From: Symsagittifera roscoffensis
Taxonomy: Eukaryota; Xenacoelomorpha; Acoela; Convolutidae
Length of the DNA stretch: 64,000 nucleotides
Reading direction: 5' to 3'
Assembly (NCBI RefSeq): GCF_963678635.1
Contig: NC_087070.1
Location: forward strand, 46,853,467 to 46,917,466
Within the stretch, counting starts at the first letter, position 1. The number at the start of each line of letters is the position of its first letter. Shown in pieces: positions 41,130-52,164 of the stretch. A program made the position numbers and the translations under genes. The notes below the pieces were generated by a model, which saw only the letters and a program-made list of their open reading frames with translations, made no database searches and was not told the origin of the DNA.

Positions 41130-42840
41130 GTAAAACTTTTGTGATTTTTCGATTTTTCGCAGTGGCATAATTTTTTTTGAACAAGGTTTAGGGCGTAGCA
41201 TCTTATGCACGGAGGCTTCCCACAACATGTTGCCTGGATTAAACCCTTGATAAATGATTGAGTTGTTTTCGAGATGAATCAGAAAGTTCCAAAAAACACT
41301 GACTATTCAGAGGGCCATATTTTTAAAATAAAATGTTTGGACATGGCACTTTCTCAGGGGCACTTTACTCAACCTTTTTTTCGGTGAACCAAAATCTCAG
41401 ATTTGGAATGTTAGTTTTCAAGACCAGCCAAAACATTGCAAAAAACCGTAAAAATCTAATAGTTTGTTTTTCCGAGGCTGAAAAGTGTTTAGTCAAAAAA
41501 ATTTGTGCGAAGCTGCTTAAGTAGAGGAGCTTCCCACATACCGTTCTACCAATTGAATTCAAAATCTCTCTTATTTGGGAGGGTAATTTGCGAGAAAAGT
41601 TTTGAGACTTTTGCAAGATTCATAACTTTTTGTTTTTGTTCCAAGATTCATAAAAATTTTGGCGTAAGCGCTTATGAAGGTGAGTTTTTCACACATTGTT
41701 TTTTCCCTTGAAACCAAAATGTCAAATTTGGGAGGGTTGTTTTCGAGAAAAGTCAAAAAGTTTGAAAAAACAGTAAGAAAACGAAAATATGAATTTTCTG
41801 AGTGCCATGCAGGGTAACTTTCTACAAGTTGCTCTGCCCATTAAAATCAAAATGTCACAATGGGTTTGATAGTTTTTTTGAGAAAAAGCAGAATAAGACA
41901 TAAAACGGTCAAAAGTCCAAAATTTGATTTTTCCAATGGTTAAGTTATAGTGCTAAAAAATTAGGGCGAAACAGTTTACGCAAGGAAGCTTCCCACAATC
42001 CGTTTCACCCATTTGGGATGGTAGTTTTCGAGAAAAGACAAAAGTTTGACTTTTCTGAGGGCCATAACCTTTTTTTTGGGTAGAAAACTAGACGTAACCG
42101 CCTGATGCAGGGGAACTTTTTACAACTTATTTTTATCCGTTGAAGCCAAAATCTCAGATTTTGATGTGTTTTTCTCAAGAAAACCAAAAAGTTTCAATAA
42201 ATGCTCAAAAAATCAAATTTTCGAATTTTCCGAGAGTCATAAGTTTTCGTGAAAAAAATTGAGCGTAACCCATTGTGCAGGGGAGTTCGCACAATTTTAT
42301 AGGGTCATTGGAACCCAAATGTCAAATTCAGCAGAGTGGTTTTTGAGAAAAACTAAAAAGTTTCAAAAAACGGTCAAAAATCTGGGCGTAACAGTTTACA
42401 ATGGGAATTTACCACAATCCGTTTTACCCATTGGAAACAAAACTTCAGATTTGGGTAGTAGTTTTTGAGAAAAGTCAAAAAATTTCAGAAAATGGTCAAA
42501 AAATCAAAAATTTGACTTTTTTGAGGGTGATTACTTCTTGTGATTCAAAATTTTGCGCGTAACCGCTTATCCAGGGGAGCTATCCTCATACTTTTCTATC
42601 TATTGAACTCAAAGTCTCAGATGTGGGAAGAAGTTTTCGAGAAAAGTCAAAAAGTTTCAGAAAACGGTCGAAAAATCGAAAGTTTGACTTTTTCGAGGGT
42701 CCTAAATTTTTGTGTCAAACAATTTGGGCGTACACCCTTATTCAAAGCAGCTTCTCACAACATGTTCTATTTATTGAACCCCAATTCTCAGGTGTGGTAG
42801 GGTAGTTTATGAGAAATATAGAAAAATCCAAAACTATGGG
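41130..42840 (+). repeat. Degenerate satellite, about ten units
   Basis: Each unit contains a hallmark near AGCTTCCCACAATCCGTTTC, then TCAGATTTGGGA, TTTTCGAGAAAAGTC, AAAACGGTCAAAAA and GGGCGTAACCGCTTATGCAG. Hallmarks sit near 41215, 41530, 41686, 41817, 41990, 42116, 42285, 42410, 42580 and 42751, mostly 125-173 bp apart. The same family lies inverted at 8470-9200. Confidence 0.75.
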
Positions 42841-43400
42841 ATAAAAATTTTTCTCACACGCTCTTTTTAAGGCTGTAGGAAGAAGGCTAAGGTAGAAAGA
42901 TCTAGGGAATTATGCCGGCACACAGGGTTGTGGGAGGACTTTCGATTGGTACCGCTTTTTGAAAATCAGTTCGGTAGTTTTGAGCAAGACCCAGTTTTTT
43001 GAAAAAAGTGAAATAATTTTCCAAAGCAACTCAAAAAACCCGATCCCGTACATTTTCATGATAGTTGTTTTTTTAAACAAGCATTACAAATTTTATTGAA
43101 TACAAACGGCATCGGTAAGTAGCGATCACTTGCTCGGCTTCACTGCGCTATGCTTACATTCGATACGAGAGTTATGGTATACGAAAGACAGTGTTTGCGG
43201 TTAACCTAGGTTGTTTCAGAAGTCTAAAACCAAAATTTGCTGAATTTGTTGCGTATTGTGGTTGAAAAATCTCGAAAAAGATTTATATAAATCTATGAAT
43301 ACTTCTACTTGCTCTTTGTATACAATACTTTCTGTGCACGTCGTTTCTTTTTGAATGTCATTATTCAGAAATGTGGAAATGTTGAGTAGATCCGAAAAAA
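42841..43400. other. Opsin intron, no feature
   Basis: No supported feature. Confidence 0.35.
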
Positions 43401-43903
43401 GAAGACTGCTCTTATCAGGACAAAGCCTTGAAAATTCCGATTGCCTTTTAAGTTCTAGGAAGCAGTGATCGCTGAAAAAATCATGATGAATTTTTCGAAT
43501 TATTTGGAATAATTTTGAGGTATTTTTTAAATTCATCCTCCACGCGCCATAAAAAGTACGAAGTGATAGATTTCGCTTCGAGTAATGTATAAAATATGAC
43601 AAATAGCCTGCTCCAATCAATTTGGAACGATTTGTAAGAGGGAATAAATCTCAGAATTATGCGTTAATAGGGCAAAATATATCGCGCCTGAATTGTCCAA
43701 ATAGCCATATTTGCAATCTTTGAACCCTCATAATTTTACCAAAAATGATCACAGCTAAAATATATATTTTTAAAATTTGCTCTCAGGGCAACAATAAATT
43801 TCGGCTGATATATAAAAACAGTTACGTCAATATTTCCTGGTTGAAATGTCGACAGTTCTCTGGAGAAAAAAACACACTGAGCACAAATTGAAAGTCGGAA
43901 CAA
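43401..43903 (+). repeat. 525-bp hairpin-ended repeat, copy D (diverged)
   Basis: Begins GAAGACTGCTCTTATCAGG and ends GAGCACAAATTGAAAGTCGG plus AACAA. The 134-codon - strand ORF across its left half is an artefact. Confidence 0.6.
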
Positions 43904-45113
43904 CAATTGAATAAAAATTATATAAATTATTTTTCAAACTTTGCTATTTTTAATTAAATTTTTAATGAGTCAAAGTTTTTAATGATACTCATCATTAAAA
44001 AAATGATGGAAAATCAACTCAAATAAAAAGCTTTTTTATAATTAATTTTTTTTTCACCCAATAACTCGCCAATTAGAAAGCACCAAAAATAAAATTGCCA
44101 ATAAAAAGCTCTAGTGCTACTTTACTGCTTTTATTTAGAGGGGGTGGAAACTCTTTTGCGCATAATGTAAGGGGATTTTTAAGTAGATTTGCTTTTTCGC
44201 TAAAAGATGAGAGTGATTCATGATCAACAACCGATGAAAGGGTCTTTTTTTGTATTTTTTATGAGCAAATTTTTTATTAGTTTCATGCCGAATGAGTGTT
44301 GGAGCTAAAAAAAAGATATAACGGCAATTTTTTTCGATCTCTCTTTCCTTTCTCATTCTCTCAGTGTAATTTAAGATTAAACACATCTATAAAAAGATAT
44401 CATAATCCAGAAATTTATAGCTTTAAATCAAGAACATATGTAGAATTTCTGATTGGGGATTAGAAGTTCCGAAATTAAACAGATAAAACTTTCTCGCAAT
44501 AAAAACAGGCCAAAAAAGGCGTTTTGGGCACTTTTTGGAAAATACTGGCCAAAAAAATGCGTTTTTTTTGCCGAGCGCTTCCCTCAAATGCTGTATACAT
44601 TGGCGCCAAAGGCGCCTTTAGAACAAAATAAGGGTCCGTATGCCAAAAAATGAGATCTTAAAGTAGAAAAAAGGGTCGGCAGGGGTCGGCAGTGGGTCGA
44701 ATCCCTGAAAGGTAGCGTCCACCACCGCGCCGCCGCCAGCACCCCCTTCCTCAAATCCGCTGGTGCCCTCTTTTTTTTCTTTTTGAGATTCATAACGTCG
44801 CTTAATCGTACGCTATCGATTTTGCGGTTTGAAATCATGCATAAATTTTGGACATACATCTTGTATGTCTGTTGGCAAAGTAAGTCAACCGAACTGGAGC
44901 CAAATGTTTTTCTGCAAGAGTAGTTTTTGACCACCACATGTTGCATGGCTCTTAGCCAGCTCGGTTTTTTGCAAAAAAAAACTTTAAGTGATTGTGCATG
45001 CTGGCTTAGTTGAATGTAGTTGCAAAATTAAATTGCGGGGTTGAATCATTTTTAAGAGTTACCTATTAATTAATTTTCTTCTGATTCTTCAATAATTTTT
45101 CCAACTTAATTAA
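43904..45113. other. Opsin intron with a truncated MITE
   Basis: About 44495-44764 is a left-truncated copy of the CAGGGGCGGATC family (CGGCAGGGGTCGGCAGTGG; end CAAATCCGCTGGTG). Otherwise unremarkable. Confidence 0.4.
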
Positions 45114-46684
45114 TGCGCTCGCGGACTAAATCCCCCAGAATATAATCATCCAGGATAAAATCCCATCGGATATAAACCCCCAGGACTAAATTTCCCATAG
45201 AACCAAATCCCCCTATGACAAAATCCCCCTTATTTTATTCATATAGTTTAATGTTTCTATTGATTCCATTTTGAATTGACTTCCATTTAAACATGCATCG
45301 CCATTTTGACGTGAGTTTTCAGCAATTTTAAGATCCCAATTTTCAGTTGACTTCCCAAAAAAATGACTTTGATTGCTAAAGCTAATAAGCCACGTGGCAC
45401 TGTCAGAACGACAAGTGAAATACAAATAATGTTGATTTTTTCAGCGCGAGTTCGAATCCCAAATATGACACTTTGTGCAATCAATTTAAAGGTCTGTTAA
45501 CTTTAACCCGAGGAGTCAAAAATCCTTACTTCTACTATGGTGGGGGTGAGGGATGGTGTGAAAGGAAGTCCTCGATGGCTATAAAACCATTCTCTTTTTT
45601 GTGCCAAAGTTTCAGAATTCTAGGACCACGGAGCGTTGATTGGAGAGCGGTCGGAACTTTTTAACATAATTTTGAACTTACTACTAAAACGATTAGTGTT
45701 ACAGGTGTGATACCAGTTTGCGTAGTCGCAATTTAATCCCCCCATTAGCAAATAAACATTTGCCTCTTGACGAAAGATTTTGATCAGTTTGTAAAACACG
45801 TGCATTTTATCAACTACCGACTCATTCAAAACAATTACAATGCAAAATAACCAAATCGAATTTGTGATAAGCAGCAAAGAGGCCAGAAAGCGCTTCACAA
45901 TAACTACGCTTACTATAAGAAAAGAGAGTTGGTCAATTCTATTCAGTGGTAGTGCGAGTTGCGGCGATCAAAGCAACATTGTAAGGCAAGCATATGGACT
46001 TCAAAGGGCGAACTCCTTATTTCGTCGCCGCATGAGCACAAACACGGCCCGGACTATGCTTTAATGAAAACGTATACCATAACCGAACAGATCAAAGCGG
46101 ACGCAGCGGCCTGCACCGACTCTTCGACACAAAAGGTGCTGTCTATTGCCCTGGCGAAAGCCACACAAGAATGCTCCTCGAAGATGCTGGTGGTGCCTCA
46201 CCTCAAACGAAGGATCAGAAGAATCCGACATGAAAACCGTAGCCAGCCGTCGATCCCAATAGGAATCGATTGTTAACTGCCTGTTAAATACTGCAGTCGC
46301 CAAAAATGTTTAGTTTCGCTCAAACGCAGCTCGGCAAAAAAGTTCATGCAAGGAAAGAGGAAAACTTTGGGAGGATAAAAAGAATTGTATGCTCTGCCGC
46401 TAACTACAAAGAGTTGGATTATCTTAAGGCCATAACTGCTATTTTTTTTTAAATTTTAGGCTTTAATCTATCTACTTCTTTTCTGTTAATTATCTTTCAT
46501 CATTTAATTCAAGTTTTAGTGTTGCTGTTTTATTCAATTCGAATGTGGGGGATTTTAAACTAAAAACTGCGGAATTTTGCCTTTGGGCGATTTGGTCCTA
46601 GGGGGGGATTTAGTCCTGGGGGCTTATTTGCCGTGATTTTTTAACCTGTGGGAGTTTATCCTGGGGGATTTAGTCCTAGACCCC
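45114..46684 (+). mobile_element. FLYWCH-bearing DNA transposon remnant
   Basis: The ends are long degenerate inverted repeats built of GGACTAAATCCCCCAG-like words (45114-45232 left; 46590-46684 right). Inside is a FLYWCH/MULE-type gene remnant. At the right end GGGGATTTAGTCCTAGACCCC is followed by ATTAATT and then the mirror-image GGGGTCTAGGACTGAATCCCC, so two termini meet head to head and a second terminus runs to about 46760. FLYWCH fingers often accompany Mutator-like transposases. Confidence 0.6.
45840..46276 (+). pseudogene. FLYWCH zinc-finger protein of a MULE-like element, broken
   Basis: The first part (IEFVISSKEARKRF) is in one frame. After a shift at about 45890-45910 the finger continues in another (NNYAYYKKRELVNSIQW, then a stop, then CELRRSKQHCKASIW), ending with the H-x-H pair in SSPHEHKHG. 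A TAG at 45950-45952 sits between the W and C of the core W-x-C. Downstream, TITEQIKADAAACTDSSTQ to LKRRIRRIRHENRSQP is the helical stretch usual before the MULE domain. The transposase domain itself is absent. One frameshift and one stop in a well-preserved finger mark a fairly recent pseudogene. Confidence 0.65.
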
Positions 46685-46837
46685 ATTAATTGGGGTCTAG
46701 GACTGAATCCCCCAGGATCAAACCCCCAAATTCTATTCCCACCGGATATAATCCCCAGGACTAAAGATCAGAGAGGTGGTAAACGGTAATTAAAATTTAT
46801 GCTCGTCGTTTATTTTTGTCTCATAATAAATTTAATT

Positions 46838-47520
46838 GGTTGAAGTAATTCTGATTAGACTTCAGAATAATCATGAAGTATCCAGTACAGCATCACAATC
46901 ATCGGAAAATTAGCTGCCCATTATTTTTGCTAGAAACTAAACTCCTATTGAACTTTGAAATCACCGTACCAATCTCCCTGGCCCCCGAGCATGCGGGGAT
47001 CTGAGAAGCTCTCAAGGAAGTGGGAGGGACTTTGAAAAAAAATATGTAAAAAAAAACTCCGTCCACCTTTTTCTTTGTTCGGCCAAAATTTTTTCAAACC
47101 AAAATTTCTAAAACGCTATTCTGACAAAATTTTTTGATTCACAGAAAATTGAACTTAAATTAACAATTTATCATAGTACAAAATTCAACTGTAATCTTAT
47201 AAGTTGCCATATAATCATTTGAAAAATTAAAGTATTTACACAAAATATATAATTTTTTCTTATTGTTCGCCTTTTTGTTTTTCAATTTCCTCTGATGTTG
47301 GTAACAACGGCAGGAATTTGTCGACCTCTGTTATAAAAATTTAATGATTTTCTGATGGAAGTTTTTTTGGAACAATGACAAAAAGTGCTTTTTTCGGCAT
47401 GTGCTTTCCCCTCAAAAGTATAGTAACACCCAAAGCTTTTTTAATCATAAATGGGGGGGGGATATTCTCAGAATGGAAGGGACCAAAATATAGATGTTTT
47501 TCAATCAATCAGAATCGTTA
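46838..47520 (-). repeat. Interspersed repeat, inverted partner of 34787-35560
   Basis: It reads as the diverged reverse complement of 34787-35560, for example GGTAACAACGGCAGGAATTTG and GATCTGAGAAGCTCTCAAGG. Confidence 0.6.
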
Positions 47521-47524
47521 GACG

Positions 47525-47964
47525 CAGGGGCGAATTTAGAGGGGGGCGAAGGAGGCGGATCGCTCCTCCTCAGGGATTCGACCCCCTGCCGACCCAAAGG
47601 GTCCCCCTTTTTTTTTATTTTGAGATTTTTGATTTGTTTTGGCAAGCGGATCCTAAAATTTTTCTAAAGGCGCCTTTGGCGCCAAATATACTAATTTTAA
47701 GGGGGAGAGCGCGCCGAAAAAATCCGATTTTTTGGTTAAAATTTTCCAAAAAAGTGCCTAAAAACGACTTTTTGGCCTCTTATTCAAAATTTTGCCTGCG
47801 GTGCAGAAATTATGGCCAAAGCAGGCACTTTTTAGTGCTTTGAGAGAGCTTGGAAAATAAATTTGGTCGACCTAAAAAAAAGCTCGACGAAATTATCGAA
47901 AACTTTTTTGAAAATCCGCACCCCCCCCCCCCCCTCTCTCGTTATAATCCTAGATCCGCACCTG
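47525..47964. mobile_element. CAGGGGCGGATC-type MITE, 440 bp
   Basis: Ends CAGGGGCGAATTTAGAGG and ATCCTAGATCCGCACCTG. It carries GGGATTCGACCCCCTGCCGA, GGCGCCTTTGGCGCC and a C14 tract at 47921-47934. No clear flanking duplication. Confidence 0.6.
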
Positions 47965-48485
47965 AATAGAAAGAACAAATTTTTTGGAACACTAGCTTGC
48001 ATTTTAACGTTTAAGGAAGAATTTATTTGTTTGTTTCGCCAATTTTTGTCACAAATACATAAGTAGATAGCCAAGTTTTTTTTTAAATCAATCCTTTTAA
48101 TTTGACTACGCAATTTGATATTTTATACCATTTTAAGTCAAATCCAGCTGAAAAATTAGTTTTCTTAAGTATGAATTATCATATAAGTTGTTTCCCAGTA
48201 GAAACATAAAAAATTTAACAGCTAGACCAAGTTCAAGTACCTTCCTAAAAGGAATGACATAATTCGAATGATGTGGAAGGTGCGCTCATAATTCTCATCA
48301 AAGGAAGGTTTCCTTGATGAAATTTAAATTGATCAAACCAACTGGGAGACGCAATCATAAAGTTCAAAGGAAAACTCAACCAAAGCGGCTATTTGAAATC
48401 AACGTGTCACCAAAAACATCAAAACATAATGAAGTTACGAAGCCGACGCCAAAATTTTAATGCGAGTTTTGTACGCCTTTTATGA
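47965..48485. other. Opsin intron, no supported feature
   Basis: A 46-codon Lys-rich frame at about 48319-48459 shows no homology and is not called. Confidence 0.3.
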
Positions 48486-49002
48486 TTGTTTCGACTTGCG
48501 AAGAAAGTGGAATTTTTATACTTGGTGTGATTTTTTGCGGTCGTTTTCGGTCTTCAGTCAATTTGCGGCGATCGAAATAATAGTTTTTAACAAAAAAATT
48601 TTATGCCCCTTTGAAGAAATTGACTCCCTAAATTAAAATCTAAAAAGATATTCTATCTCCGATCATTTTTTGCAAAGTTTTGGGAGTTTAAAAATTGCCA
48701 ATTTGGCCATGCTCGGGACTAATTTATGCGCTCTTTGAAAATATATATAATCCTGAAAGCCTAGCGCGAATTATTCATGCGTGGCGAATTATCCCGCACA
48801 ACAAAATTGTTCCAAATTGAATTGACGCTAGCTAAGCTAATCGGTCGTATTAATTTCGTACGACTCAAAATTTCACACTTGATCTGATATTGTTCAAAAT
48901 GACTATATTTTTCAATATTTTTAAACCAAAAATCTATTTGATATGAATCAAGGGGCAGTTGGAACATTCAGGGTTTTGCCCTGATATACGAGCAGCCTTG
49001 TT
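48486..49002 (-). repeat. 525-bp hairpin-ended repeat, copy E (reverse)
   Basis: Ends with GGGTTTTGCCCTGATATACG and AGCAGCCTTGTT, the reverse of the family's left end. It directly precedes the TA-flanked element at 49057. Confidence 0.55.
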
Positions 49003-49056
49003 AGTTATCATGTAGAAATATCAGCTCTTTTTTGTTTCAAATTTTGGATCTCTTTA

Positions 49057-50426
49057 CCCGCACTGACAAAAATGGATTTCGATCGATTTTAGTATGAAAA
49101 AAGTATGCAGATTAGATTGAAATCGATTTAAGTTGTAAAAAAGTAAGTTAGTCAAAACAAAAATTTCAGATCGATTTGGATCGATTTTAAATCGGTTTAA
49201 ATCGATTTAATTTCAACGCTAAAAAAATCGATTCCAGTCGATTTTAAATCGATTTGAATGGATCTTAAATCTGACCTAAAATGAAATCGATCCAAATCGA
49301 TTTTAAATCGATTTAAATCGATTTTTTTCCACTTCTTTTTTTCTTCAAATTTTCGAATGACAGAAAAAAGATTGAAAATTTTTGTCACGTGTCGTTACAA
49401 ATACCAAAATTGACTAAAATGCTTGCAATGCTAAAATAATGTTTGTAAAATTGACTAAAATTCTTGTAAAATGCCTCCCCCTCCCCCCTCCCCCCTCCCC
49501 CCCGGAGGATACAGAGACTCTCGCTACGCCACGGAGAGAATCTCGGGTTAAATCTGCCACAATTTTCTTGATTTGTTACATATGTTAATGCACAACATCT
49601 GATTTATAATGATGATTTTCTATGATTTTATTGCATAATTTTGAGCTCAAAATCTGGTTTATTTTGACAATTTTCTTGATTTGTTACATATGTTAATGCA
49701 CAACATCTGATTTACAATGATGATTTTCTATGATTTCATTGCAAAATTTTGAGCTCAAAATCTGGTTTATTTTGACAATTTTCTTGATTTGTTACATATG
49801 TTAACGAACAAAACCTGATTTCAATGATGATTTTCTATGATTTAATTGCATAATTTTGAGCTCAAAATCTGGTTTATTTTGACAATTTTCTTGATTTGTT
49901 ACATATGTTAATGCACAACATCTGATTTACAATGATGGTTTTCTATGATTTTTTTTGCATATTTTTGAAATATCTGGTACGTGTGTTTTTATTTAAAAAT
50001 TCAAGAATTTTAATTAGTTTTCTAAATTGCATTTGCATATTTTTTTTGCCTTGTTAGCAAAAAAAATCGATTTTAGTGTGTCGTGAAATCCATCGAAATC
50101 GATTTGAATCGATTTTTTAGACACTTAAATCGATTTAAAATTTTCGAAAAGATCGATTTAAATCGATTTAAAATGGATTTAAGTGAGATTCTGATGGATT
50201 TAAGTGAGATTCCGATGGATTTTAGTGAGTCGAAAAATCCATCGAAATCGATTTAAATCGATTTTTTAGACACTTAAATCGATTTAAAGTTTTCAAAAAA
50301 ATTGATTTAAATCGATTTAAAATCCATTTGAGTTCGTAAAATGGTCATGGTTAATCGATTTAAATCGATTTAAAATCGATTTAAAATCGATTTAAATCGA
50401 CCGGAAACCATTTCTGTCAGTGCGGG
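49057..50426. mobile_element. TA-flanked element filled with ATTTAAATCGAT-type repeats, copy 2
   Basis: Ends CCCGCACTGACAAAAATGG and CCATTTCTGTCAGTGCGGG, flanked by TA on both sides. The same TTTAAATCGATTT repeats as 6529-7581 lie at both ends, and the middle holds a C-rich tract (49475-49502) and a 108-bp tandem repeat. Confidence 0.7.
49560..49975. repeat. 108-bp tandem repeat, four copies
   Basis: TTTTCTTGATTTGTTACATA starts units at about 49563, 49671, 49779 and 49886, giving periods of 108, 108 and 107. Each unit contains CAACATCTGATTTA and GAGCTCAAAATCTGG. It lies wholly inside the TA-flanked element. Confidence 0.85.
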
Positions 50427-50428
50427 TA

Positions 50429-51398
50429 ACTATCCGCGCCCCCTCCACCTAGGGTACATAGTATTGATTGCCACCCTTATAGAGAAATAATTCAATGATT
50501 AAGTATATGTAAATTTTTCGAAAAAAAACAAAAGGAAAAAAGGATAGCTGGTTGTTGTGCAACTAACCCAAAAAGCCGATCTCTTTGTCAAAAAAAATAC
50601 ATTTTTTTAACTTCTGTTTGTTTGTGTATCGTGTGATTAGAAGAAACATTATAACTTTCAAAATTTTTCCTAACTTTTAGTAGATTGGTTTTGGGTTTTG
50701 ATGAAAACCTGTTTATGGACAAAAAACGCTAAATGAAGCTGAAAAAAATTAGTTTTTTCGATTAAATTTAGATTTCTGAAAAATTACATAACCAAGTCTT
50801 GTTTTCAAAATGTTACGAGCTGGCTTTAACTATTCGAAATTAGACTAAAAAGCAAAAACTTCAAAACTTTTTGGGTCAGTGGAGTGGCGTGCACAGGCTG
50901 TTTTTTTCGACAGGGTTGAGTAAGATTCAGACCAAAAGTTGTGAGTTTAAGTCAAGCGCTCCCCTTCAAAGTAGTGCATATTGGGGCCTATGTCACCTTT
51001 CGAGCAACTGATGGTCGGCTGGCCAGAAATATATATCTTTAAAGAGTATTACTGCAGTACAACACCCAACCCGATTTTATAAGTGAGCTCAACATAATAA
51101 TGATCCTACGTTTTTGGATTCCACAGAGACAACTTTAATATTTGTTAGTGATTTCTGTTGAATCCAAAGACAAGTGTAGTGGCGCAAAGTTCTGACAAAA
51201 TATTTGTTGTTGAAATCCAACAAGAAAGGTTTAATTGTTGATAATGAAACTTGCCTTGTGTCGCGCACCGGAGTTTCATGGATAAAAATTGGTTATAATG
51301 GAAAAATGTTGTCTAAAGTGTGAGTATAATCCATTATTGTTGTAATTTTAGAAACTATTTGCAAAAATTTTCAACAATTTCTGCTATACTCATGGCCT
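50429..51398. other. Opsin intron, decayed repeats only
   Basis: About 50880-51010 resembles a decayed CAGGGGCGGATC-family copy, and 51270-51340 resembles an end of the element at 1580-2217. Confidence 0.3.
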
Positions 51399-51781
51399 CA
51401 CCAGCGGATTTTTTCTTTTGGGATTTGACTCCCTGCCGACCCAAAGAGTCCCCCTTTGTTATATTTTGAGATATCCATATTTGGTGACGGACCCTAAAAA
51501 TTTTCTAAAGGCGCCTTCAGCGCCAATATATGCTAAGTTTGAGGGGGAGTGCGCACCAAAAAAACGCGACTTTTTGGTCAAAAATTTTGAAAAATTGCCT
51601 AAAAAATTTTGTCTGCGGCGCAGGAAATTTGGTCAAATCAGGGTCTTTATAGAAGTTTGGAAGAGCTCAGAAAATCAGTTTGGTCGACCTAAAAAAAAGA
51701 ATGTCGACAAAAGTTCTATTTTTTTTTTTTGAAAATCCGCCCCCCCCCCCCCCCCTCGAGAAAATCCTAGATCCGCCCCTG
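51399..51781. mobile_element. CAGGGGCGGATC-type MITE, 383 bp, with target duplication
   Basis: Ends CACCAGCGGATTTTTTC and GAAAATCCTAGATCCGCCCC plus TG. Flanks are CATGGCCT (51391-51398) and CATGGTCT (51782-51789), an 8-bp duplication with one mismatch. A C16 tract lies at 51740-51755. It sits 160 bp upstream of the TM3-TM4 opsin exon. Confidence 0.75.
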
Positions 51782-51942
51782 CATGGTCTTCTCGAAATCT
51801 AATTTTTTTTATGAAATAAGTGTTCAACCCCCTCTCCCATCCCTGCGATTATTATTCAACCTATCCAGGAAGATGGGAATTCATGAAAATTTTTTCATGT
51901 ATTTGTTTTTGTGCTTTGTTTACACATTTAAAATTTGTTCAG

Positions 51943-52164
51943 GTTGTCGTGTGTCGGGAACTTTTGCGACGTTCGGAGGAATCGGTTCAATTCTCTCGAT
52001 GACAGCAATAGCGTACGACAGATACGTTATGATATCGTTCTCGGCTGAGGCTAAATCGATCGCCAGCAAGACCCGCTCCCTCAAGATTATTGCACTGGTT
52101 TGGGGATACGCCTCCATTTTCGCAATCATACCCAACCTCGGGTACGGAAACTTCGTGCTCAACG
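51943..52164 (+). CDS. Opsin-type GPCR, exon carrying TM3 to TM4
   Basis: Acceptor ACATTTAAAATTTGTTCAG precedes; donor ACG|GTAAGC follows. The 73 complete codons read CRVSGTFATFGGIGSILSMT, then AIAYDRYVMI with the DRY motif at the end of TM3, a cytoplasmic loop (SAEAKSIASKTRSLK) and TM4 with the conserved Trp in IIALVWGYAS, ending LGYGNFVLNG. The first Cys is the expected disulfide Cys 3.25. The phase matches the exon at 39638-39771. The motif style favours opsin over other class A receptors. The retinal-binding TM7 Lys would be in an exon outside the window, so ligand and subtype stay open. Confidence 0.85.

Noticed and set aside
43216-43620. 134-codon - strand ORF
   Set aside because: Its left half overlaps copy D of the 525-bp repeat and the product has no coherent domain; chance frame in AT-rich repeat DNA.
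45380-45470. tRNA candidate around GAGTTCGAATCCC
   Set aside because: A perfect B-box-like word is present but no convincing A box, arms or acceptor stem.
48319-48459. 46-codon Lys-rich ORF
   Set aside because: No family match, no splice sites, and length within chance expectation.
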